This document shows positions 49,743 through 60,805 of a DNA stretch of 64,000 bases, piece by piece (the first letter of the stretch is position 1; every line of letters begins with the position of its first letter). Both the position numbers and the translations under genes were made by a program. The DNA comes from Quillaja saponaria (taxonomy: Eukaryota; Streptophyta; Magnoliopsida; Fabales; Quillajaceae), in the NCBI GenBank assembly GCA_029379385.1, contig CM055612.1, positions 2,914,001-2,978,000 of the forward strand, written 5' to 3'. Below the pieces are notes generated by a model. That model did no database searches and was not told where the DNA came from. It was given only the letters and a program-made list of their open reading frames with translations.

Positions 49743-52700
49743 TCAACAACCAGACGCTGAAGACGACGGAGACGAGACATTAGCTGAGAGAAAGAGGGCC
49801 CGCAACTGTGGTTCCCTGCAAAATAAGCAAGGCATAAGTAAGCAAAAAGAAATCAGAGCCAACAAGCAGTGTTAATAAATTATTTCAACTTCACATGCTG
49901 TCAACTTCTTATTGGTCAAAATCATCATACCATTAATGCGGGACCACAGTAAAATTAACGAATGACATATTCAAGATTGAGTGTAAAGAACCTAACTTCT
50001 TTTGCATCTTTAGCTACTTTAGTTTTTTTGTGCTTCTATTCAGCTTCTGGTATTGTACGAAAACAGCAAGGTATAATGGATTACGAGGTAATACACCATA
50101 TCATCAACATCAAAACTTGAAAGGTCTACAACTTACATTTGCCAACAATCACATATCATCTGAGAAACCACTGGATTAACCTTTTCTGGAATTTCAAGAC
50201 GCCTATTCTGGAACCCTACAGCTCCAACAACCTGCATTGGATTCAACCCTTTCCATGGGATTTGTAATGTAGCCAATTCCCACAATATCACACCAAAACT
50301 ATACACGTCACACCTGCACACCACAAACTGGAATGTAAAACTCCCACCCACTGAAAACTTTATGTTAATAGACCCGTCACTCCACAATGGAGCAGACAAT
50401 ACACATGCATAGTCAACTTACTTCTCGTTAGCAGGTTCATTTCTTAAAACCTCCGGTGCCATCCATTCAGGCTGCAGTCAAATAGGATACTCTTTATTAT
50501 TATTTTTCCATTGAAGTAGAGCTATAGATACAAGGAATGGTCTACATGAGAGAAATCATAGAATTGATTCAAAAGGCAATCATTTGTCAAGAATTACCGT
50601 TCCTGCAGTTGACTTAGAAGACAGAAAGGTATGGTGCTTCATACGTGACAACCCAAAATCACAAACCTGCATTCAGAAAGAAACAAGATATTGCAAAATT
50701 TCAGCTGATGTTTGTCAGAAAAAAGAAATAAAAATAACTTCATATCATTTTTTTATTGAATTATAAACTCAACCAGGGAAGAAATATGCTGGCTTTGCAA
50801 AATGGAAAAATTGAAGGGCAATGCAAAAGTGGGAAGAATGGAAGAGTTTCAGTTTTCAACTTTCATTAATTTTCCCGTGTTGAAAGGGTGGGAAGTGGTG
50901 AAACAATAAATCTCCATCCCTTGGTTGCTAAAAGCAACCAGAAAATTATATTTCCTTCCGTGCTACAATCATACCATTACATGCAAGGTGTAGAACAATT
51001 CCTAATTAACAGATAGGGCTAATGAGAGAATCAAATGAAGATTTCCTATGGACAATCATTGCATTTTCAGTAAATTTTCAATTTTTTACTTGGACTGAAT
51101 AAATGTGTTAATGATGGAGTGGGTTATCTGTGTCATGATCCTCTTTATATAACTCCCACCAAGTACACATTTAGTTTTCACTCCTGATTTTCATTCCTCC
51201 CCCAGGTGCAAGAGATTGTTTATGCACACCTTAACAACCCAATTTTTGTCAACTAGGAGATTTGGAGACTTTAGGTCTCGATGCACAATGATAGGGTGGC
51301 TCGTGTGCAAGTAATTCATTCCCTTAGCCTGCCATGAGGGAGAAAAATAAAGTTTAATGTCAGAAAGTTGAAAAGAAAAAGATATCTAATTGTATATATA
51401 TATAGAAAGATTGAAGAAAAATAAAAATTTTACCACTCATACCACATCAAGAGCCATACGCATTCGCCTCTTCTCATCAAGATGAAAATTGGGACGATGT
51501 AGCAACCTATATAAGCTTCCTCTGTAGACCAATATGGTTTTGGAAACAAGATGAGAAGATGGTATAAACCAAATTATCAATCCACAATTTAAAAGATGTC
51601 AACAGAAAAGCCAAGACAAAATCAGTAATTCCCATTAATATAACATGACAGAACTAGAATGATAACAAGTACTAAGGTTCTGAGGGTATTCCAGTAAACA
51701 AGAAAAAGAAAAGCAGCAGACAGGAAAACAAGCAAGAAAAAATGTAGGTTTAAAGACAAAAGAAACAGTAGATTTTTTTTTTGGTCTTGTTGTGACTTGT
51801 AAGATCCCCTTGTAATTGTTCAATGGGATACATTGGTGACCATTAGCTTTAGCAAGTATTTTGGGTTAGTTTTATTTTAGTTTATTTAGTTGAGGCTTGG
51901 GTCTTCTATTAGGCTTTTGAAAGAATTTATTTAAAAATTTATGGTTTGAAATTAGGTTTGGAATAGGTTAAATTTGAAGTTGTAGAAAACACATTGGGAA
52001 TTAATAGACGAAGAAGACATAAGCATCACTCCGGAGGATTTAGGCTTGGTTTGGTAATGCTTTTTTGGAATGTGCTTATGCTTATGAAAAACATAAGTCA
52101 ATTTTTTTATGTTTGGTAAAAAAAAAAAAAAAAAAAACTAGGGTGCATCTATCTAGATTTTTAAAAGCAAAGGTACTTTTAAAAGCTGACTTACGCTCTC
52201 AAAAATTTTAAAAACTAATATAACCTTATCTTTTAATAAAAAAAGCTACAACATTAACAAACCAATCCTAATTTTGAGCCTTCTCAGTTTTTATATTATT
52301 TTACTAAACACTATTGATGTAACATTTTAAAACTGACTCTAAGAAAGTCAGAAAAGCATAACACCTCTCAAAAAGTCACAGCATTACCAAACTAAGTCTT
52401 AGTTGTTTCAAGCAATTAATAGAGATACATGCATCACTCCCGAGAATTCAGTTGCATCAAGCAATTAACATAATAGCCTATTGCTGGAAAACACAAAAAA
52501 TATTACTGAAAAATCAAGTATTACAGCCCTATAAATATAGTTGCTTATAATAATCTCGCAAGGATTTCCTATTTCTCAAGGAATTTAACTTGAACTACTG
52601 AAGCTCAAAACTAAAGCCCTAATAACATAATATGACTACATCCCAGGTTTTTTTTTTTTTTTTTCAAGCACAGAAACACCAGGATCAGAAGTGGTAGGAT

Positions 52701-55700
52701 TTATTCCCATAATAAAATATATCAAAAAAATCTGCAAAAAATATTGAAATAAAAATAAATGTTCGGCAACAAAATAAGAGAAATGAGGCATAGAATAGTA
52801 ATCAACCTTGGGAGAAACTCTGTTAGGATAGAGAAATGTGGGGGACGAGTAATTGCTCCCATGAAAAGCACAACATTTGGATGCCGAAGCCTCAACATGA
52901 TCTCAACCTGCAGGAAGCAACCAATAAAACTTCAATATACAGATTGAGCATTTGGTTCACAATTTTCCAAAACAGAAAGAAGAACCATACGTATGTTTGA
53001 ACGAGTCAAACGCACACGATATTTGAGGTTACATCAAAGAACACACACATGGTGCTGTTTAGGGCAATACTAATTACAACTATCTATACTTATATAATAA
53101 TAGAATATTTTCTATGAATCTCTCCATCTTCCTATGTTTCCATCTTCCAAAAAAATGTTTGATCCCCCTTACTCTCACCACCTATGTGTACTCAGTAACC
53201 CAACCCTTCATATTAGTTCAGTTTTTAAAAACAATTGCTTTCAATTTCTTTCTCTTCTAACTTAATATATACAAATTTTTATCTTCACCCTTTTCAATAT
53301 CTCTTCCCACCTAAATACACACAAAATAGATCAGTGGAAATAAGCTAACACCTAATGTTGGAGGAATACATGACTTTGAAGTTATTAATTGGTATGTATG
53401 TTTAAGAGAGTTGCTATTGTAAATTTGCAACTCATAGTTTTCAACAACACTTTTACAAAATTATAACAAAGGTCCTTCTGGTGTAGTTTACGGATACACA
53501 CCAACACATAGACTCAGAGAGAGAGAGAGAGAATCACACTCAACTACAAAGCTTTAAGTATATAAGTTTTCTATTTGTGAATATATATATATATATTTTA
53601 ATAGCATTTTTCTAATTTTCAAAAGCCCATGGATTGCACGGCTTACAAGCTAATGTATTTTTCTGTATCTGTGTGTGTGGACTGTGGAGAGAGAGAGGCA
53701 ATGTAAGAAGAAAGTCAAACTTGGTTGCTTACTTCCATTTTGAACTGAACCAGAGCATCACCAGAGAAATCTTGGTCCAGAAACTTCTTCACAGCAACTT
53801 CCTATAATGCGAATCCATTCACACAATTGAAACCCAGATCAGTGAACACAGTAAAAAAAGGGATAAATTATTTCAACAATAACTGTTAATTTCAACAAAC
53901 TAAGATCTCAATGTTGAACATAATCATGTATTAGTTCTTTAGGACAAAGACGTGCCTCATAATATACAATTCCTTTTCTCGTGGTTTCCTCCATAAGCAT
54001 CTAGACTGACTCAAACCACAGATGAGAATACAATTTCCATTCCTGAAGAGTTTGACTGGACAAAATTACAGGGTGGACAATGTCACGCTCAATTTTTAAT
54101 GTGGCAGAAATTCTTTCTCTATAAAGCTACTGAAGCAGATAGAGCCTTAGAGTACTTTGACAAAAATACAGAATGTCATCATTATAGTATTGAATAAAAA
54201 ATGAAATGTAATAAAATGGAACATGCTATTCACACAATTGAAACCTAGATAAGTGAACACAGTAAAAAAGGGATAAATTATTTCAACAATAACTGTTAAT
54301 TTCAAAAAACTAAGATCTCAATGTTGAACATAATCATGTATTAGTTCTTTGGGACAAAGACGTGCCTCATAATATACAATTCCTTTTCTCGTGGTTTCCT
54401 CCATAAGCATCTAGACTGACTCAAACCACAGATAAGAATACAATTTCCATTTCCTGAAGAGTTTGACAGGACAAAATTACAGGTGGACAATGTCACACTC
54501 AATTTTTAATGTGGCAGAAATTCTTTCTCTATAAAGCTACTGAAGCAGATAGAGCCTTAGAGTACTTTGACAAAAATACAGAATGTCATCATTATAGTAT
54601 TGAGTAAAATATGAAATATTATCATGTAACTGTTTACAGAATTTATAAAAAATTCTAGCATGGACCAAGATTATGCACTGATCAAGGAGTAACCACTGCC
54701 TATAAGTTCCTAAAGAACTTACAATTGGTAAGATGAAAAGGCAGGACTGAATTGAAAATTAAACTCACAGTTCCATTCCAATCAGCATGGTAAACCTCGC
54801 CATACGAACCTACAAAAAGTCAAAGATTATAAATTTACAACAATATTACAGACAAATAAACACCAAATGACCCAACTACCTAGTAATTGATCTTAACCAA
54901 TTCGTTAACAAGTTGCTGCTGGCTTTCATGGGAAAATATTAGATGTTAGGCCAATATTTAATTCCCATAAAAAGGGCTCACCCGGTGCACAAAGTGCTCC
55001 CCGGCTATTGCGGGGGTAAGGGGAGGGTGGGCGCACATGAATAGCATAAAATCCATAAAATTTATATTAATTTATGGAAGAAAAATAAAAAAAGGAACAT
55101 ATCAAAATTGAGACAGTACAAGATAATAAATAGCATACAAATATGAGGGCTTACCAATACCAATACGGTCACCAATATGAAGATCCTCCCATGGGATTTC
55201 CCATTCTGCAGCCTCCCCCAATACTTGGTTAACCCTCTCACTGTTTCCATCATTATTAATAAGTATATCTCTGTTGGGAGTTTCCATTAGTTGTGATGCA
55301 AATTCATTTCCTAATTCCGCGTTATTAGCCCTTCCAAGCTTATTCTGTGAACACCTTTTATCATGAGTTGGCTGTGCAACCCCAATTTGTCTTTCATTAG
55401 AATCGGCTCCAAAGGTCAAGGACAATTCATGAACTTGTTCATCAAACATCCCAGGCAACTTGGCAGAAAACCTATTTACACCCGTAGTATCAGTTTGAAT
55501 TGGTTCATTAATTCCACTACCTACAAACACAAATCCTTCACTTGTTGTATTCTCACAAGGCAAAGAACCATCAGTCCTGTTGACATTTATCCCCAATCCC
55601 TTTTGCTGTTCGGTAAGACCCTCAGCAGATTGACAAAATCTACTATTGCTGACCGAGCACGCTGCAGGTGAGGGTCCAACTGCTTTCTCTTCACCCTTAA

Positions 55701-58688
55701 CTTGTGGGTTTATATCTGAAAAAAGATCAGGTGGAGGGGATGCACCGCTCTCTAACAAAACAGCATGTAGTTTCTGAGCAAATTCAGGGTTCTGTGCTGC
55801 ACTAAGGACATACTTGGAGACGTTTTTAACCTGCATTTTTTGTGCAGGTGATGCCTTTCCAGATGTGCCCAATGAGCTTTCACTTGATTTACGCAATGAA
55901 TGAAGAAGCTTCTCCAAATCATGTCCAAATCCCTCCATTTGATTTATCCCAATATGGTTCTTGCCATCTTCTTTTGGTTCCATACCTGTAAATAATATTT
56001 CCTCTGTCCTTGTGCTGCCAACTCCAGGAACACTTTCAGGATCAGAAGAAACTGCCAGCCTTCCGGTTCCATCATCAAGCGTCAAACATGTATCTTTGGG
56101 TGTTTCCTCCTTAAAGCCCCTAACATCAAATCCGGAATTCTGAAGCTGACTGCTCGGTACCTCAGCAGGTATCAGACTACCAGGAGCACCCATCAAATCG
56201 ATAATAAATTCACTGCATCAGTTAAAAAAATTAATAAAAGCATTACAAATTGTCCCTAAAAAATATGTAGCACTACTGATATTTTGATTTCCCATCTAGA
56301 AAACAACCTGGCATCCTAGAATCCTAATGATAAAAGAGAACATTAGCCCTAAAGTTAAACACCTTCACCCATTTTATGGAGGAAAGGTCAAAGACAGCAA
56401 CTTCATTAAAATGACTCACCCTTTGCAAGGCGATAGCACCACATTACATCCTAACAACAGCAATTTCATTAAAATTACCATAAATTTCCATTAATTCCTT
56501 TTAACTACAACATTCTTTGCCATCATGAAAGATAAATTGCCAGTACTCAACAGCAACTCCATTGGCAGGCTACTTGATCAAGAATAAATATGTATAACTA
56601 TAATAGAATACATCAGAACAAGCTTAACTTACATAACATGCCAACCAAAAAGCCTATATTGTAAATTGATCTCATTTAAGTTCTTTTTTTTTTTCTTTTT
56701 TTCTTAATTATTATTATTTTTTTATAATGATATGAAAAAGGCATTCTGAGAAATTTTATCTAGAGAATGTACCTCCCATTATCAGTTTTAATCAAGTTCA
56801 CAGCTCCATCATCAGTTCCAGTGTAGTAGCTCCCTTTGACTAGCATGCATGGTATATTAATTCTATCAGCAAGTACCTAGCACAAGAAGTATGAAATTCA
56901 AATAATTACCTTCAGCCATATTTTCTGCTTAAGAATAAAGCAAACTGCAAAACTATTGTCAGAAACTAAGATCAGATACCCATTAGAAATTTATGGTAAA
57001 GGAAAATTTTGAAGCTCCCTGTAAATAATCAATTTATATTTTGCATCTATGCAGTGGCAGAAATGCAAAATTTTTCCTTTTTGGCGGATTCTTGGAAAGG
57101 CAGAATGTGACATATGTGCATAGACTGATATGCATATTCCATTTAAATTTGTGAAAAAAAAAAAACGTTCAGAGGAATGAGTATAACAGGCCATGTAACA
57201 TGTAACAAAATGGGATAAAATGATTTTTTTTCCAAATGTAAAGAAACAACATAAGGAAATAGGATGGAAGTTAAAAACTTGACAAAGCAATACTCCAGGA
57301 GTGCATATTTTGTTTGAGAAAAGAATTTGACTTTTAAATGAAAAGGATCTTACAACCTTAAACAGCAAGGCCCTGTGACGTGAAAGTCCAACATCAAGGC
57401 ATCCGAGGGGTAGAATGACGGAGTTTAGAGAACTCTGCAACTCATAACTCCTCTTTCTCCACCTTCTCAACATTTCATCAGCATCACCAACTGGCCCACC
57501 CATTCTATTAGCAACAACATTGGCAATTTTCTGAAGCATGCCACTAAAAAACTGGCCTTGTTCAGAAACAGGGCAGTCTATGAATAAAGTGTAGACTCTT
57601 CTCTCAAGCTCTTGCAGCTCAGCATCAACTAAGCGGTTCACCAAAATGACTTCATAATCAACATTCTCCGAGATAGATGTAGTTTGAAGATCCATCAATA
57701 ATGGCATTTTTCCTCTTGCAATCAAATTTGAGGTAATGCCACATACATCATAAAATCCATTCATCACTTTGTCATCATAATCTACAACATTATAGTTCTG
57801 CATGTGGTAAATAGCCAATTAGTTAGTAAACCCCACTAACATCATCAAATGTCTGATTATACCAACTTAAGGAAATTAATTACTGGAACAAATAAAAGTG
57901 GAACCACAAAAATGGAAAGATTTGAGCTTCCCTTTCTTTCACATTTGTGAGTTTCTCAGCAACCAAAGATGTCTTACTGAATTGACTAGCACGATAGTAC
58001 ATGGCTATCCACGATTCAGTTATCAAAAGTTCCTAATCACAACTCCATCTTAATGCATCAAGTCTACCACGCGATAATGACAGAAAGATAAATGCCCAGT
58101 ACTTAACATGCCTTTTCCTATTATTAGAAAGAGGGTTTAAACAAATAAAGCACATAAAAGTTGCCCATGAAGGAAATAAATATACGCCCAATTCACACAT
58201 TAGGTATCAGAGTAAAAACAAGGACTCAGAACTTACGGCTACAAGGTCAGTTTTTTTATAAATTTAATACATACCCAGTAACGAAGCGATTGAAACTCAG
58301 CGAAGGCTTCCTTGCCGGTGGTGGAAGCCGCACATCCTAAGCTCATCTGCTTTGCCGCATCGATCTGAGCAGAGTCAGGATCCTTGCGGCCATCGGGATC
58401 CGAAACGCTTATTGCTAAAGCCAACTGAACCTGGAATTCCTCCTCCATAAAATTGAAATCCACGCCCTTATCAGAAGTGGCATCAACAGCCGTCCGATCA
58501 CCAACCAATTCATTTGGCTCGATTATGCCCATTGTACTAGGCTCGGAAATCAGAGATGCGGAAGAAGGAGAAGATGAACTTGGGTTGGGGCTTGGACTGA
58601 TGACAGGTGGGGTATCTCCCAGTCTCTGTTGGTCATTGATACCACCACCGATGTGAAGCTTTCGGAGTAGATGCTTCATATTCGGCAT
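49743..58688 (-). CDS. Raf-like MAPKKK of the EDR1/SIS8 group, frameshifted near the C-terminus
   Basis: Thirteen exons: 58688-58275, 57797-57357, 56876-56773, 56212-55155, 54809-54769, 53801-53733, 52907-52807, 51521-51443, 51328-51230, 50666-50598, 50471-50422, 50313-50137, 49815-49743. The N-terminus ([16 protein letters not shown]) and the EDR1 domain (exons 1-4, e.g. [27 protein letters not shown]) precede a long linker. The kinase domain has the glycine loop [32 protein letters not shown] and PEWMAPEVL, then [20 protein letters not shown]. Family members act in stress, sugar and defence signalling. The last exon reads MEPQLR and then leaves the family frame: an extra G in CGGG (49799-49801) turns the expected R-P-S-F into RALF and ends at TGA 49743. 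Without it the frame would run through [18 protein letters not shown] to TAG at 49721. As written the product is 924 aa. Confidence 0.92.
52043..52401. mobile_element. MITE-like element in a MAPKKK intron
   Basis: The left end GGCTTGGTTTGGTAATGCT and the right end AGCATTACCAAACTAAGTC are imperfect inverted repeats about 360 bp apart. A second inner inverted similarity exists (AGTCAGAAAAGCATAA against TTATGCTTATG). The interior is A/T-rich, non-coding and has an A run at about 52,120-52,137. A clear target-site duplication was not identified. It lies between exons 7 and 8 of the MAPKKK gene. Confidence 0.65.
53514..53532. repeat. (AG)n microsatellite
   Basis: This is a run of about nine AG/GA units in a MAPKKK intron, next to a (TA)n stretch at about 53,580-53,595. 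Confidence 0.8.
53817..54620. repeat. 411 bp near-identical tandem duplication in a MAPKKK intron
   Basis: Copy 1 (53817-54227) and copy 2 (54228 to about 54620) share almost every base, including ATTCACACAATTGAAACC at both starts and CATCATTATAGTATTGA near both ends. Differences are a handful of substitutions and one-base length changes in short runs. The duplication lies in the intron between exons 5 and 6 and touches neither splice site. Confidence 0.92.
54962..55040. repeat. GC-rich plant repeat fragment
   Basis: A local GC-rich stretch (ACCCGGTGCACAAAGTGCTC, then GGCTATTGCGGGGGTAAGGG) inside an AT-rich intron resembles a sequence often found in plant mobile-element termini. The boundaries and family are uncertain. 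Confidence 0.45.
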
Positions 58689-60805
58689 CACTCATCAAGA
58701 TTCGCTTTCCCTCTCTACAAGTATATAGCTTTCTCTCTCGCTCTCCTGACTCCTCTGCTCTGCTGCCTTAACCTACGCCCACTACTATAGAAGCAGATTC
58801 GCTTAACCTGCGCGCCCGTCTTCGTCAAGCTACCACCACTTGAAAGACTTAAATTAACCGCTCACCATTCCCTCCAATACCCCGGACCCAAAAATAATAA
58901 ACTTGTTTTCGGCCCAATTTATAGTCACCGAATCACAAACCGGGTACAGGGTTTATCCACATTGCTCCTGATCAAGCTCCATCTAGTCTTCACCGTTGAT
59001 GGTAAGGAGATATGAAGATCCAACGGTTGTCAGTGAGTCAACGACTATATCCAGTGGTGATGTTTAGGGTTCGCTAGAACACCACCATATATAGGACTCG
59101 ATAAACTCCGATTCATTTCGATAATTAAATGCAAAAAACTTATATATTGAGTGAAACGGTCGATTATAAATTAGATTCCCAAATTTCCATCTAAATATAA
59201 AATAGTAAATGTTAAATAAATATGTATTTAAGATAAATATCGACAAGAAAGAAAATAATAAATAAAACTTAATTAACTCATCAACAAATATTTCGTATTG
59301 TCGTTAAATAAAGTTATTCAATATGAAAAGTTACATATATGGCTATATTTGAAAATCCTTGTTAATGTAGAAATTGGCACATATATATATATATATTAGT
59401 AATTAACCTATTTAATGCATATTCTATACTATAAATATATCATTGCATTAAATCTAAAGGAAATGATAAGTATATTAAATTGGCTAAAATGTTTAGAGTA
59501 CTCGTTAGAGAGATAAGAAAGTTATAATGAAGGTTAAAATTTTAGACCATTTATTTATTTTTATTCGTAAGAGACTAGTTAGAATATTCAATTTGTGGAG
59601 GGTATGGTAGCAACTAGCAACTGAGATTTTGAAATATAGGCCATGCATAACCGGGGAAGGTTGGCTTGTGAATTGTTTATGTAACAGACTTTGATTATCT
59701 TCCAATTTTAATTAATCATATATATTTAGTATTTTTTTAATTACACTCAATTTGTCACAGTGGCATTTCTATTATATTAATTTCTCTTATTCTATTTACA
59801 TATGCTAAACTATTAAACTTCCATTTTCATATCACTTTAATGCTAACAAATGAAAAGGACTCTCCACATTTATAGCAAAATGTTGTGGAAATCTCATACA
59901 CGCAGACAATCAAGTACGTAAATCTTTCAAGATAATAATGTACTATTTTATGGGGATAAATTAATGATGTAATATTTGATTTTTCATTGCATTTACTAAT
60001 TTTTTACTTTCATTTGCCTTTCATATTATTATCTTGTTAAGGATTTCTTTTATTTATTTTTTATTTGACAAATAAAATTAGATAATTTAGTCAACTATGG
60101 CTCGCAGTTTATTATTTAAAATTATAAACTTATAATTGAAATTATTATATATTTATCAATCAATTGTTGATTTAATTGGCACAGAATTACAAGTGGCATG
60201 CTGGCTTAGCTGGCAAGAATCAGCCAACATATTACATTGATATTGTTGTCGTCGGACTATCCATGTCCAATATATATATATATATATTGTAAGAGCTGGC
60301 AATGACTTGGGTAAGTGCCAGCTAAAATCCGACTAGTTCATAATGAGTCGTACGGAATCACCCATGCACAGTTGTCAACTTGTATATATATAAATAAAGT
60401 TTCAGAACAGAGTCTATGTATGATTATTAATTCAACGCCTACAACTACTTGGATATTTACGAACAAATAGATTAAGTAACGTTACACAACAAAACAGCCG
60501 TAGACATTGCTTGGTTTGGGAAGCAATTACAACAGTAACAGTTAAGTTGCAGACTTGGAGTTAGCAACAGTCCTTAATTGTCGAGCTGTTTTTTTGTTTT
60601 TTATTTATTTTTTGCCTTCAGGGTGGAGGGGTGGTTTTGGATAAAACTTAAAATGCAGCTGATTATTATCTAGAGTAAGAAAATAAATATCAGCAGCTGC
60701 TAGAACTTATGGAAATGAATAGTTATATGCACATCAGATTATATCGTGGAGGAAAATTAAAGTATGTCTGTGGAAGAAACAACGAAAGAAACATGGACGA
60801 GGAGA
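58689..60805. other. Intergenic region between the MAPKKK and GLDP genes
   Basis: The first ~300 bp are pyrimidine- and GC-richer, consistent with the MAPKKK promoter and leader. The rest is AT-rich with (TA)n runs near 59,380 and 60,270. The last few hundred bases are the 3' UTR side of GLDP. No further gene is recognised. Confidence 0.55.

Noticed and set aside
55363..56143. Plus-strand open frames opposite the large MAPKKK exon
   Set aside because: They are shadows of the minus-strand coding exon 56212-55155.
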